Position numbers and translations under genes: made by a program | Assembly: GCA_000466585.1 (NCBI GenBank) | Contig: KE993508.1 | Coordinates: 1 to 60,111, forward strand | From: Clostridiales bacterium oral taxon 876 str. F0540 | GTDB lineage: Bacteria; Bacillota; Clostridia; Clostridiales; Clostridiaceae | Length of the DNA stretch: 60,111 nt | Direction of reading: 5' to 3' | Notes under the pieces: model-generated | Databases searched by the model: none | What the model was told of the DNA's origin: nothing | What the model saw: the letters and a program-made list of their open reading frames with translations, nothing else | Part shown: positions 1 to 7,730 of the stretch, in pieces | How the letters are laid out: every line of letters begins with the position of its first letter | Numbering within the stretch: position 1 is the stretch's first letter

Positions 1-221
1 ATTTGAATTTCACTGACTCACAATTCTTTTCTCCAATTTTTAATTTATTCTGCGCAACAGGAAAGATTGACCCACAAAGAGCCAATACCATTGTAAATTC
101 ATATATTCTAGATTTCTTTGATAAATACTTGAAAAATGAAAACGGAGGTTTGATAACTGAACCAAGCAATAGGTTTCCAGAGGTAGAGTTTATTACTCCC
201 CTTTTAACTAACATGGATTGA
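1..221 (+). CDS. C-terminal fragment of a probable alpha/beta hydrolase (cut by window edge)
   Basis: The frame is open from the first base and ends in TGA at 219-221, so only the last 73 or so residues are visible. The tail has the pattern FTDSQFFSPIF, then a small helix, then FFDKYLK. This recalls the lid and C-terminal end of clostridial platelet-activating-factor acetylhydrolase-like or dienelactone hydrolase-like proteins, where the motif holds the region after the catalytic histidine. The family call is from memory of that tail only; no nucleophile elbow is in view. A long inverted repeat follows 57 bases downstream. Confidence 0.45.
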   Translation, partial: LNFTDSQFFSPIFNLFCATGKIDPQRANTIVNSYILDFFDKYLKNENGGLITEPSNRFPEVEFITPLLTNMD

Positions 222-277
222 GATTCCATCAAAAAAGTACTAAATAAAAGCCATTGTAACTATACAATCATTGAAAC

Positions 278-324
278 TTGAACAAGCTGAGACCTTAAAA
301 TATTAAGATCTCAGCTATGTTCAA
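278..324. terminator. long inverted repeat, probable terminator of the hydrolase gene
   Basis: The left arm TTGAACAAGCTGAGA (278-292) pairs with TCTCAGCTATGTTCAA (309-324), with a single bulged A. The apex CTTAAAATATTAAG can pair further. The stem is long, but no T-run follows on either side. It could be a bidirectional or processing hairpin rather than a classical intrinsic terminator. Confidence 0.5.
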
Positions 325-517
325 TCCTCACCACGGATTCTGTGTATAGAGTAAACAGAAACATATGCTATACAAAACAGTCCCAAACATTGATACACAT
401 TCCTACTTGCCTTTTTTCGCACTTACTTATGATAGGGTTCTCCGTATCGGTAGCAAGTTATAACATTTTTCACCTTAAGCTTTACTTAATAACCCGATGA
501 TTATATACTATAATTAT

Positions 518-676
518 TTAATTTTCTGTATAATTAATATTCATATATTTTCTTATACTTGTATCCTCATCCATTTCTTCTATAGTATTACTTTTTCCTA
601 TATCTCAAACATTATCTACATAAATATTTCATAGGCCAAAATTGTTTATTGCTAAAGCTTCCTCTAATCCACACAT
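518..676 (-). pseudogene. possible decayed small ORF with two in-frame TGA codons
   Basis: Read on the minus strand from ATG at 676, a 52-codon frame (starting MCGLEEALAINNFGL and ending DTSIRKYMNINYTEN) runs to TAA at 518. It is interrupted by two TGA codons. Both could derive from TGG by a single transition. No good ribosome binding site precedes it and I do not recognise the product. The rest of the 325-718 stretch shows nothing I can support as a gene. Confidence 0.2.
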
Positions 677-718
677 TAAAAACTACATTTTTTAACGATA
701 ATCTCTAAATAAAAACAA

Positions 719-1213
719 TTATTTTTCCTCTAAGTTTAAGCTTATCTTTCTTAAAATTGAGTTTAAAATTTCTTTTTCCTCTTCTGTTAATTTTTTTAGC
801 AATTCTTCTTCAACAGATACATGCTCATATACAGCCTCATTAATTAAGCTAAGCCCTTTTTCTGTTAACTTTACATATACTGTCCTTCTATCTTCAGTAT
901 CATTAACTCGATTAACTAATCCTTTTTTCTCTAAAGTATCTATCCTATTAGTCATGGCACCTGAAGTTACCATTAAAAGATTGTATAATTTTGTAGGCTT
1001 TAATTTAAATTCTCCCCCCGAACGCCTTAAAGTTGCAAGTACATCAAACTCTCCACTATTAAGAGTAAATTTCGAAAAATTCTCTCCGAGTTTCCTTTCA
1101 CTAAATTTAACTATTCTCTGTAACCTTCCCAAAATAGCCATGTCCTTTGTGTTTAATTCTGGTATTTCATTTTTCCATTGTTCAATTATTAAATCAACAT
1201 TATCTCTACTCAT
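719..1213 (-). CDS. MarR-family transcriptional regulator
   Basis: A winged-helix repressor of about 164 residues if started at the ATG at 1213 (MSRDNVDLI). An in-frame TTG at 1249 would add 12 residues but has no ribosome binding site. The middle holds the MarR DNA-binding pattern: LNSGEFDVLATLRRSG, then a recognition helix around VTSGAMTNRIDTLEKKGLV, then the wing motif DTEDRRTVYVKLTEKG. It is divergent from the EamA exporter at 1402. Palindromes lie at its own start and over the exporter promoter, so it most likely represses both. The ligand cannot be told from sequence. Confidence 0.9.
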   Translation of the reverse strand: MSRDNVDLIIEQWKNEIPELNTKDMAILGRLQRIVKFSERKLGENFSKFTLNSGEFDVLATLRRSGGEFKLKPTKLYNLLMVTSGAMTNRIDTLEKKGLVNRVNDTEDRRTVYVKLTEKGLSLINEAVYEHVSVEEELLKKLTEEEKEILNSILRKISLNLEEK

Positions 1214-1217
1214 ACTA

Positions 1218-1233
1218 ATAATGTTAACATTAT
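1218..1233. promoter_or_regulatory. palindromic operator candidate at the marR start
   Basis: ATAATGTTAACATTAT is a perfect 16-base palindrome five bases upstream of the preferred marR start. Its TTAACATTA core recurs, in variant form, in the other sites of this intergenic region. MarR dimers bind such palindromes, and the position suits autorepression. Confidence 0.55.
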
Positions 1234-1269
1234 AAAAATCAAATATCAACAGGAAATTTATTCGACATT

Positions 1270-1293
1270 AACAATCTTAACATTAATATTGTT
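1270..1293. promoter_or_regulatory. second MarR operator candidate
   Basis: AACAAT at 1270-1275 and ATTGTT at 1288-1293 are inverted arms. They flank TTAACATTAA, which resembles the cores of the sites at 1218 and 1324. The right arm overlaps the -35 hexamer of the exporter promoter. Confidence 0.45.
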
Positions 1294-1320
1294 GACTTTG
1301 AGATACATATATTTTATAAT
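1292..1320 (+). promoter_or_regulatory. sigma-A type promoter of the EamA exporter gene
   Basis: TTGACT (1292-1297) and TATAAT (1315-1320) are separated by 17 bases. The exporter start lies 82 bases beyond the -10 box. Operator-like palindromes overlap the -35 and follow the -10 directly. Confidence 0.75.
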
Positions 1321-1323
1321 ACA

Positions 1324-1345
1324 AGTATCTTAATGTTAAGATACT
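1324..1345. promoter_or_regulatory. third MarR operator candidate, just after the -10 box
   Basis: The arms AGTATCTTAA and TTAAGATACT (10 bases each, 2-base centre) form an almost perfect dyad starting four bases after the -10 hexamer. Binding here would block RNA polymerase at the start site. It is the best-formed dyad of the three. Confidence 0.65.
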
Positions 1346-1401
1346 TAATTTAAAGCCAATTATTCGAAACTAATTCAAATATAACAGAAAGGAGAATTTT
1401 A

Positions 1402-2298
1402 ATGAAAAATACAAAAGACATCTTATTAACAATGCTTGCGCCAATACTTTGGGGTTCAACTTATATAATTACTTCGATGCTGATTCCTATAAATAAACCA
1501 ATATTTGTAGCACTTATGCGAGGTCTTCCTATTGGTCTAATACTTTTACTTTACTATAGACAATTTCCTAAAGGAATATGGCTTATAAAATCTATTATTT
1601 TAGGTACTTTAAATATTGGAGGCTTTTTCTTATTTCTTTTTATTTCTGCTTATAGACTTCCAGGTGGTATAGCATCCATATTAGGAAGTGTTCAGCCTAT
1701 TTTTACGATTTTCTTTAGCTGGCTATTTCTTAAAGAAAATCCAACTAAAAATTCTTTTATTGCAGTTTTAATGACAATTACAGGTATATCTCTATTATTA
1801 TTAAAGCAAGATGCTGCAATAGATTTAGTAGGAGTAATATCAGCTCTTATTGGAGCAATATTTATGGCTTTAGGAATTGTGCTTACTAAATACTGGGGTA
1901 AACCCGATAAAATTCACAACATGGCATTTACTTCTTGGCAGCTATTCTTTGGAAGCCTTATATTAATTCCAATTACTTTTTTAGTTGAAGGAGGAATTCC
2001 AACGCTTAATAGCTCAAACATACTAGGACTTATTATATTAGGAATTTTTAATACTGGCTTAGGTTATTATTTATGGTTTAGAGGAATTGCAAAATTATCT
2101 CCTACTAAGGTCTCCTTCCTCGGCCCGGTTAATCCTCTAACTGCATTTTTACTAGGATTTATATTCTTAAAACAGACTATTAATCCTGTTCAACTATTAG
2201 GAGTTATAATAATAATTTTCAGTGTTTATTTTTCTCAAAATAAAACTTTACCCAAAATTAATTATCCTGTAAATAACTCTAAAAATATAACATTTTAA
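1402..2298 (+). CDS. EamA/DMT-superfamily permease (drug/metabolite exporter)
   Basis: A 298-residue integral membrane protein with two EamA repeats (about residues 8-135 and 147-275), giving around ten membrane segments. It starts MKNTKDILLTMLAPILWGSTY; the WGS motif after the first helix is typical of EamA proteins. AGAAAGGAG precedes the ATG by a normal distance. It is divergent from the MarR gene and its promoter carries MarR-like operators, so it is probably an efflux pump induced by a small molecule. EamA proteins move amino acids, drugs and other metabolites; the substrate cannot be assigned here. Confidence 0.92.
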   Translation: MKNTKDILLTMLAPILWGSTYIITSMLIPINKPIFVALMRGLPIGLILLLYYRQFPKGIWLIKSIILGTLNIGGFFLFLFISAYRLPGGIASILGSVQPIFTIFFSWLFLKENPTKNSFIAVLMTITGISLLLLKQDAAIDLVGVISALIGAIFMALGIVLTKYWGKPDKIHNMAFTSWQLFFGSLILIPITFLVEGGIPTLNSSNILGLIILGIFNTGLGYYLWFRGIAKLSPTKVSFLGPVNPLTAFLLGFIFLKQTINPVQLLGVIIIIFSVYFSQNKTLPKINYPVNNSKNITF

Positions 2299-2318
2299 TA
2301 TTGGGTAAACAAAAATCA

Positions 2319-2360
2319 CGATTACCTGTATAACGTTATAAGTATTCACACAGGTAATCG
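2319..2360 (+). terminator. hairpin after the EamA gene
   Basis: CGATTACCTGT (2319-2329) pairs perfectly with ACAGGTAATCG (2350-2360), starting 21 bases past the exporter stop. The loop is 20 bases and no strong T-run follows, so termination efficiency is uncertain. Confidence 0.5.
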
Positions 2361-2377
2361 CGTATTTGATTATAATT

Positions 2378-2700
2378 CTATTTTTTTATAACTGAAATCC
2401 AAACCTCTTGACGATTTTCCTGCATATAACATTCAATAACTGGAAGGTCATCTAATTCATATCCTGAATTAGCAAGCCATTCACTGTAAAATTGTTTATA
2501 AACCTTTTGTGTTGCATCTCGTAATTCCCATTAACTTCAAAAATTACCCATGTTGCAGCAGGATAAGAAAATTCTCAAGGAATATTTTCATTGTTCCATC
2601 CTTCCACGAATTCTCCCAAATCTGTGGGATTATTTTAAATGCTTCTGATGTTAATATTTTATCCAATTTTAGTAAAGTTCGCATTTACTTATGATACTGT
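2378..2700 (-). pseudogene. remnant of a GyrI-like effector-binding protein (AraC-regulator C-terminal type)
   Basis: The minus strand encodes recognisable pieces in different frames. Near 2600-2690 it reads LTSEAFKIIPQIWENSW, then SYPAATWVIFEVNG near 2530. After a frame change it reads SEWLANSGYELDDL and the end motif QENRQEVWISVIKK followed by TAG at 2378-2380. These match the order of the GyrI-like/AraC effector-binding fold. At least one frameshift separates the blocks, no start is visible, and no continuous frame covers it. It fills the gap between the exporter and the acetyltransferase. An intact gene of the same fold lies at 3335. Confidence 0.6.
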
Positions 2701-2783
2701 TCACTGCATTATAATCTAAATTTGTTTTGTGGTTGTATGAGGATATAATAATGAAACAAATTAACTAAATCTATTAGGACATA

Positions 2784-3215
2784 TTAGATATTTCTTTCAT
2801 TTATAATTAAATTTCTATAAATTAAATCATCGCGTTCATCAAAACCAAGTGCTTTCCAAAATTCATTTCCTAAATCATTTGAGGAAAATACAACAAGACT
2901 AACTTTGTTTATTTCTTCTTTTTTTAAAGCCTTAACCACTGTATTGACCAACTCTTTTCCTATTCCTCTTCCTCGATAATCAATATTAACAGCTGTGTGA
3001 TAGATATACCCTCTTCTACCATCATGTCCACATAATATTACACCAACTATGTTATTTCCTACTTGTGCAACAAAATTGGTAGTAGGATTTCTTTTTAAAA
3101 ATTTTTTAATACCTTCAAAAGAGTCATCTAAACTACGCATACCCATACCTTGTGTACATTTCCATAAATGATTTACTATGTCATAATCCTCAATGGACAT
3201 TAATCTTATTTTCAT
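2784..3215 (-). CDS. GNAT-family N-acetyltransferase
   Basis: A 143-residue single-domain acetyltransferase. Strand 4 and the acetyl-CoA loop are clear: YIYHTAVNIDYRGRGIGKELV, with the RGRGIG pyrophosphate-binding motif near residues 81-86. SLVVFSSNDLGNEFWKALGF then forms motif B, and the family-typical EFWKALGF follows. AAAGGGGG precedes the ATG. The acceptor substrate is unknown. It stands alone between a pseudogene and a GyrI-like gene on the same strand. Confidence 0.9.
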   Translation of the reverse strand: MKIRLMSIEDYDIVNHLWKCTQGMGMRSLDDSFEGIKKFLKRNPTTNFVAQVGNNIVGVILCGHDGRRGYIYHTAVNIDYRGRGIGKELVNTVVKALKKEEINKVSLVVFSSNDLGNEFWKALGFDERDDLIYRNLIINERNI

Positions 3216-3334
3216 ATCTCATACCCCCTTAAAAGTTATTTTAATAGAACCATTCGTACGAAATATTCTACTGTTGTACAATATAAGAAAAGGATGCCTA
3301 ACTAATCAAACAAGCTTTCTATAAATCATCCTCA

Positions 3335-3856
3335 TTAATAAGCGTCTATAGGTATATAGTAATCCAAGATAATATCACCGTTCTCATCAGGCGTAGTATA
3401 CCTTGGACAATTATATAACTCCATAGACCAGTTCATTTTGTCACACGTGTACCCCTTTTCCTTTAGGGCTTGTTCAGTCAGGGAATGAGCAGTTGAACAA
3501 ACATCAGCTGTATTTTTACCTTTGATCCATCCAATAGCCACATCTGTTTCATCAATATCTCTGCAAAAGTAACCATCCGGGACAGATACACCATCTTTCA
3601 TCAACATACCAACAATATAAGAGAAATCCCCATCACCTTTGTCCCAATCAAGCATTACTCCAACGTACGAATTATCGTAAACAAAATCAGGCTGATTTTC
3701 AAGTAGTGAAAATGTATTGTCAGCAAAACACTTATCCCAAAAGCTTGGAATACGGTTATCACCTTTCATATGTACTTCCATATTATACCTTAGTTCCTTA
3801 CCTATGAGTTTAAGTCTTGGCAATTTCGTAACTTCCAATTTTATAAGTTCCCCCAT
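3335..3856 (-). CDS. GyrI-like / effector-binding domain protein
   Basis: A 173-residue protein without a DNA-binding domain. The start (LEVTKLPRLKLIGKELRY) and the later block IPSFWDKCF, then YVGVMLDWDKGDGDFSYIVG and the closing YNCPRYTTPDENGDIILDYYIPI follow the GyrI-like small-molecule-binding fold. That fold is seen in stand-alone SbmC/GyrI proteins and at the C-terminus of AraC regulators. AAAGGAGGAG precedes the ATG. It probably binds or sequesters a hydrophobic or cationic compound; the ligand is unknown. A decayed relative lies at 2378-2700. Confidence 0.8.
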   Translation of the reverse strand: MGELIKLEVTKLPRLKLIGKELRYNMEVHMKGDNRIPSFWDKCFADNTFSLLENQPDFVYDNSYVGVMLDWDKGDGDFSYIVGMLMKDGVSVPDGYFCRDIDETDVAIGWIKGKNTADVCSTAHSLTEQALKEKGYTCDKMNWSMELYNCPRYTTPDENGDIILDYYIPIDAY

Positions 3857-3911
3857 TTTTTCTCCTCCTTTTTTATTTTTAACTCTTTATTTGTTATTCG
3901 TCACAAGCTAC

Positions 3912-3956
3912 AATGATTTCCTAACCTATATATTGAACTAGCGAATCATATAAGAA
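3912..3956. repeat. 45-base dispersed intergenic repeat, copy A
   Basis: This stretch matches 7647-7691 at 41 of 45 positions, including an unbroken 26-base core. Inverted ends (ATGATT and AATCAT) would let it fold. Both copies sit just upstream of the start of a minus-strand gene and downstream of the next one. Confidence 0.75.
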
Positions 3957-3965
3957 GAATGTTAC

Positions 3966-4250
3966 CTATACTCCATTAATAGTTTGATTTAAACTAATTT
4001 TGTGAATATATACATTATATAATATTGCTATGCTAATAGAAATGAAAAAGCTCAAAAAGATGATTGTCTTCTTCTGTTTATTTAATTTTATACCATCATC
4101 AAGAATCCTTCTATTCACAACTCCTGTTACCATTAACGATATTGTAAGTGCAGTTATTCTTTGATTTATTGAATATATAAATAAAATCATAGTCATGAAA
4201 TTGATGGCAATTGCTGATGTTACAGGATTTCTATATAATATTGATTTCAT
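3966..4250 (-). CDS. small membrane protein, unknown function
   Basis: A 94-residue protein with hydrophobic stretches at about residues 11-45 and a clear one at 64-84 (IIFLSFFISISIAILYNVY), separated by a basic loop (NRRILDDGIKLNKQKK). The ribosome binding site GAGAGG lies somewhat far from the ATG. I recognise no family. It sits between a Nudix gene and the GyrI-like gene in a region of small accessory genes. Confidence 0.55.
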   Translation of the reverse strand: MKSILYRNPVTSAIAINFMTMILFIYSINQRITALTISLMVTGVVNRRILDDGIKLNKQKKTIIFLSFFISISIAILYNVYIHKISLNQTINGV

Positions 4251-4320
4251 AACAATTTTCCTCTCATTAAACTTTATTAATTCGTCCTATCATACAGGGT
4301 TACTAATCTTTCTGACTTGA

Positions 4321-4863
4321 TTAATGCACATCATAAGATAATTCAGTTTTAAAAAAGTAGTTTTTATAAACATAATCCCAAACCATTTTATCTCGAAGTT
4401 GAATAAACTTTCTCTTATAATCATTGCATTTTTCTAATGATTGATCTAACAAGTTTGCAACTTTTTCAATGTCTATCATAACTGGTGTTACACCAAGTTT
4501 TATTTCATTTTCAGATAATTTTATTTTGAAAGTATCTTCAACTAATTCGCCTATAAACCAATTTGCCTTATGACAATAAGAAACTTCTTTTTTATGTTCT
4601 ATAGTGAATCCAAGTTCATCTATTATCCTACAGCTCAAGCCACACTCTTCCAAGACTTCTCTTATTAAAGCGTTCTTTGCATTTTCACCTTCTTCTATTC
4701 CTCCACCCGGGAATACATAACATCCATTTGATTGTAAATACAACATTGCAACTTGCCTGCTGTTATTGATTATAATTCCTCTTGAACTAATACGATTAAA
4801 ATTATCATAATATTGTGGTATCCCTCCAACCACTTCTTTATCTGTAATTTCAAATCTAAACAT
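4321..4863 (-). CDS. Nudix hydrolase
   Basis: A 180-residue protein with a full Nudix box near residues 52-75: G, five residues, E, seven residues, REVLEECGL. This metal-binding helix hydrolyses nucleoside diphosphates linked to another moiety. The flanking strands (GIIINNSRQVAMLYLQ and the glycine-rich YVFPGGG) are as expected. AAAAGGGG precedes the ATG. The extra C-terminal part of about 70 residues is mostly helical and does not reveal the substrate; it could act in nucleotide sanitation or detoxification. Confidence 0.92.
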   Translation of the reverse strand: MFRFEITDKEVVGGIPQYYDNFNRISSRGIIINNSRQVAMLYLQSNGCYVFPGGGIEEGENAKNALIREVLEECGLSCRIIDELGFTIEHKKEVSYCHKANWFIGELVEDTFKIKLSENEIKLGVTPVMIDIEKVANLLDQSLEKCNDYKRKFIQLRDKMVWDYVYKNYFFKTELSYDVH

Positions 4864-4959
4864 TTGTTTTCCCCTTTTAAATATTGTAAAAATATATTAA
4901 ACTGCTCTTGCTTTAATAAGAATCAAAAGTTAACTGTAAATCATGCTTATAATACTGAG

Positions 4960-5307
4960 TTAATCCTCATATGAGTCTCCACTATTTTCTTTATTAAGTG
5001 TACCTTCTAACTCAATCATCAAGAATCTTGTTAGACTCTTAACTACAGGTCTATGTCTAGTTCCTTTAGGGACGATAATAAATTCACCTTCATTTATTTC
5101 AATCAATCCATCATCGGTTTCTATATGAAAACTCCCTTCAATTACATAGAACAATTCATCTGAACATTCATGAATATGAAAATCTAATGTACGATTTTCT
5201 ACATTGACAACACTAAGAATATGCTCGTTTAATTGACCTATCTTATCATATACATATAGCTTATCAACTGAATTTACCGCTGATTTCAAATTTACTTTTT
5301 GTAACAT
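4960..5307 (-). CDS. cupin-domain protein
   Basis: A 115-residue single-domain cupin. Motif 1 reads HIHECSDELFYVIEGSFHIE (residues about 44-63; H, H, E and a later G). Motif 2 is seen in GEFIIVPKGTRHRPV. The two histidines and the glutamate of motif 1, with the motif-2 histidine, make a normal metal site. GTAGGAGTG precedes the ATG. Many such proteins are isomerases, dioxygenases or sensors; no specific activity can be inferred. Confidence 0.88.
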   Translation of the reverse strand: MLQKVNLKSAVNSVDKLYVYDKIGQLNEHILSVVNVENRTLDFHIHECSDELFYVIEGSFHIETDDGLIEINEGEFIIVPKGTRHRPVVKSLTRFLMIELEGTLNKENSGDSYED

Positions 5308-5424
5308 AATATCACTCCTACGATTTAAATATTATTATTGCAAATTATGACAATACCAAAAATCAACCGTTTCTTTGGTTTCACCATCATTTCTCTCTCC
5401 TGATAACGAACAATAGATTATAAT

Positions 5425-5458
5425 GTTTCTCTAAACATAGAAATATGATTAGAGAAAC
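5425..5458 (-). terminator. hairpin downstream of the 99-codon membrane protein gene
   Basis: GTTTCTCTAA and TTAGAGAAAC form perfect 10-base arms around a 14-base loop. It lies in the gap between the cupin gene and the membrane protein gene at 5541. On the minus strand it would end the latter's transcript, though the following T-run is poor. Confidence 0.45.
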
Positions 5459-5540
5459 ACCTAAGAATATCCTTTACCCCACTTTACACTTGCGAAACCA
5501 ATGCGAAAAGGTTGTACTAATAGTTAAAAACATAAGAAGC

Positions 5541-5840
5541 CTAAATTATGCCAATTGTAATTAGCAATACCAGCAGAGTAATTATAATAATTAAGATCTC
5601 TATTTTATCACTTAATCTACCAAAGGGCTTCCAAGTATTTTTCTTTCTGCAGACATCAAAGAACCATATCAAAAACAAAATTGGTATAAAATAGACCAGA
5701 GAACTAACAAATCCGGATTTTATTTTTAGAGCACTGTTTTGAAGCTTATATAGAAATATAAAGCCGCCGTAATAAATCACACCAAAAACTATTTTGTGTA
5801 TTATAAAAGCAATCTTTTCCCATTTATTATTGATATCCAA
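5541..5840 (-). CDS. small membrane protein, unknown function
   Basis: A 99-residue protein starting at TTG, with a very strong ribosome binding site (AAAGGGGGG). Three hydrophobic segments are visible, at about residues 12-30, 43-62 and 80-98 (ILIIIITLLVLLITIGII). A basic loop carrying CRKKNTWKPFGR separates the last two. No family recognised. It is part of the run of small membrane or lipoprotein genes from 5.5 to 8.7 kb. Confidence 0.6.
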   Translation of the reverse strand: MDINNKWEKIAFIIHKIVFGVIYYGGFIFLYKLQNSALKIKSGFVSSLVYFIPILFLIWFFDVCRKKNTWKPFGRLSDKIEILIIIITLLVLLITIGII

Positions 5841-5943
5841 ATTTATCCCCCCTTTAAATATTGACTAAAAATAGCGTTTTTTATGATATATTCACTTCTC
5901 ACCTTAATATGTTAGTTCACCGTATAAGAAAAGTTTAAACTAC

Positions 5944-6434
5944 TTATACGCCCATGGCATCTATAAGCCATGGGGAATTTTCATCCTTTCTTATAACAAA
6001 ATACCACCAATCATATATCCTACTGTCCTGGGACCAATTCCATCTTTTTTGTACCTCACATCATACTTGACTTTATAAACCTTTAGGTTATTTTCTGATG
6101 TCCAATTTATGCTACCTCTTCTGTTACTCAAATATCCTTTCTTAATTTTTTCATCTTCTTGCTCTTCCATTTTTACAATCTTGATGCTATCCAAATTTTC
6201 AAGCCCCCAAACCACATTTGAAGCGCTCCAATGCTCTGTTAAAGTAGTTAATACTTTATCTTTATTCTTTTCATTATTATATTGAAAATAATATTCTACT
6301 ACAGTTTGAAGAGAATCGCCTTTAGAATCAATTTTCTTATTATTCTCATTTGAGCATCCGACAAACATAATTAAAGTAATAATTATTATAGGAATATAAA
6401 ACCTTAGATTTTTCTTCACAATAATCTTCTCCAT
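5944..6434 (-). pseudogene. DUF4829-like lipoprotein gene with a late frameshift
   Basis: The frame from ATG at 6434 gives a lipoprotein signal (a basic N-terminus, a hydrophobic stretch, then the lipobox-like FVGC). A conserved-looking domain follows, with VVEYYFQYNNEKNKDKV, VVWGLENLDSIKIV and YKVKYDVRYKKDGIGP. It stops at 5991 with a short odd tail. Shifting frame at the TATAT run near 6020 restores a coherent C-terminus, YDWWYFVIRKDENSPWLIDA, which then stops at TAA 5944-5946. Removing one AT from that run reconnects the frames. The DUF4829 name is from memory of this end motif. It is either a true frameshift or a base-call error. Confidence 0.6.
5951..5974 (-). terminator. hairpin at the end of the DUF4829-like gene
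   Basis: CCCATGGC and GCCATGGG form an 8-base stem inside the restored C-terminal codons. A second dyad follows (GTATAAG and CTTATAC around AGTTTAAACT, about 5921-5948). Together they are probably the transcript end of this small gene. Confidence 0.4.
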
Positions 6435-6531
6435 TTACTCCCATGTGTTTGGCATTTTTTACAATTATTCATTTAATACATTTGTATGATTAGCGATCCA
6501 TTAGGAAATGATGTAAAACTAATAATTTTGT

Positions 6532-6756
6532 TCAATTTCTTTCTGATTTTTTGCAAAGTCTATATGAGTTTATAAGAGTAGCTAAAATTATTATGATATA
6601 TCCAACAGCAACTATAATTGCGACACTTGCTGAGACACTGGAGCCCTCATATTTTAAGTTATTGCAATACACAATAGCTACATTCACTATCATTAGGACA
6701 AATAATATAATTGCCATGTTCAAATGAACCGCCACCGAGTATTTGAATTTTTTCAT
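6532..6756 (-). CDS. small membrane protein, unknown function
   Basis: A 74-residue protein with two hydrophobic helices (about residues 9-32 and 44-64) and a basic tail (LCKKSERN). Its ATG overlaps the TGA of the upstream frameshifted gene in an ATGA arrangement, so the two were built for coupled translation. No family recognised. Confidence 0.6.
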   Translation of the reverse strand: MKKFKYSVAVHLNMAIILFVLMIVNVAIVYCNNLKYEGSSVSASVAIIVAVGYIIIILATLINSYRLCKKSERN

Positions 6757-7051
6757 TGCTTTTTTAGATATCGTTGAAGATTGTCTCTTTCTATTTTTAT
6801 ATTATAGTTTACACCTATTGGTTCAGTAACTTTTATTTCTACGTTTATGTGCTTAAATTTTTCAATATCTTTATTAGGATATATTAATTGTGCATTGTTT
6901 AGTATTGTTTTATAATCTTCATTACTTACTTTGGATATCTCTGCCTTGAATAATATTTTCGGATGTATAAGGGTTGAAAAACAAATTATAGCTGCAATAA
7001 TGAATAATGAGGTTATTCCTAAGATAGCTATAATAACCTATTTCTTTTCAT
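6753..7051 (-). pseudogene. membrane-anchored small protein gene with a frameshift near its start
   Basis: An ATG at 7049-7051, preceded by a GGTGG ribosome binding site, reads MKRNRLL and then stops. One base out of frame the strand encodes a membrane segment (VIIAILGITSLFIIAAIICF) and about 70 residues of soluble domain ending IERDNLQRYLKKQ. It stops at 6753-6755 in an ATGA overlap with the next gene. A single missing base after the fifth codon would unite start and body. The domain is not one I recognise. Confidence 0.55.
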
Positions 7052-7162
7052 TAATAACCACCCATCCTTTTCAATATATATTAAGACACCATAAGTCACG
7101 GGTGTTCACTATATTTCAATAATCTAAATCACTCCAAAGCTATAAACAACCTTAGAGATTAT

Positions 7163-7615
7163 TTATTTGTTTGACACTAACTTTTGTAATACTAGATTTA
7201 CTTCTTTTATTAATTTTTCATCATCTAAATTACTAGATAAGCTAACTAAGTAAGGCTTAATACTATTAATATTACTGTTGATATATTCATCAGATTCCAT
7301 TACAAAATACATATCTAAATACATTAACATTTCAGAAAGAGGTTTGCTCGAACTATACTTCGATAACGGTGCTAAATTTCTTATAGCTGCTACGGCACTC
7401 ACGCTATTTTTTATTGCACTTTCATTAGATAGCATAGATGTCTTACCATCATAGTAATCTAGACCTCTGACAAAGTTATCAAAACCATTTTCAACTTCGT
7501 CTGTGTAAAACTTCTTATCTGCATTATATTGCCTAATTTTACAAAATTGAAATACATTAGTTGTAAATAATGTTACGCAAATTAGGACTACTCCTATTAA
7601 TAACTTTTTTCTCAT
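7163..7615 (-). CDS. membrane-anchored or secreted protein, unknown function
   Basis: A 150-residue protein with an N-terminal signal anchor (MRKKLLIGVVLICVTLFTT) and a largely helical extracytoplasmic part. GAGGGG precedes the ATG. No catalytic motif or known domain is visible. A copy of the 45-base repeat lies upstream of its start. It looks intact, unlike its neighbours on both sides. Confidence 0.65.
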   Translation of the reverse strand: MRKKLLIGVVLICVTLFTTNVFQFCKIRQYNADKKFYTDEVENGFDNFVRGLDYYDGKTSMLSNESAIKNSVSAVAAIRNLAPLSKYSSSKPLSEMLMYLDMYFVMESDEYINSNINSIKPYLVSLSSNLDDEKLIKEVNLVLQKLVSNK

Positions 7616-7646
7616 TCAAAACCCCTCTAAATTCATAATCTTTTAT

Positions 7647-7691
7647 AATGATTCCCTACACTATATATTGAACTAGCGAATCATATGAGAA
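7647..7691. repeat. 45-base dispersed intergenic repeat, copy B
   Basis: Partner of 3912-3956, differing at four positions. It lies 32 bases upstream of the start of the 150-codon gene at 7163-7615 and includes the same inverted ends (ATGATTC and GAATCAT). Confidence 0.75.
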
Positions 7692-7730
7692 AGTCGCGAA
7701 TTACGAAATTAATATTATAATTATTTTTAA

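Noticed and set aside
518..676. In-frame TGA codons here and in 10007-10584 as possible selenocysteine or recoded tryptophan
   Set aside because: No SECIS-like stem is evident after the TGA codons, the neighbouring core genes use TGA as a stop, and frameshifts elsewhere in the same region show that decay is the simpler reading.
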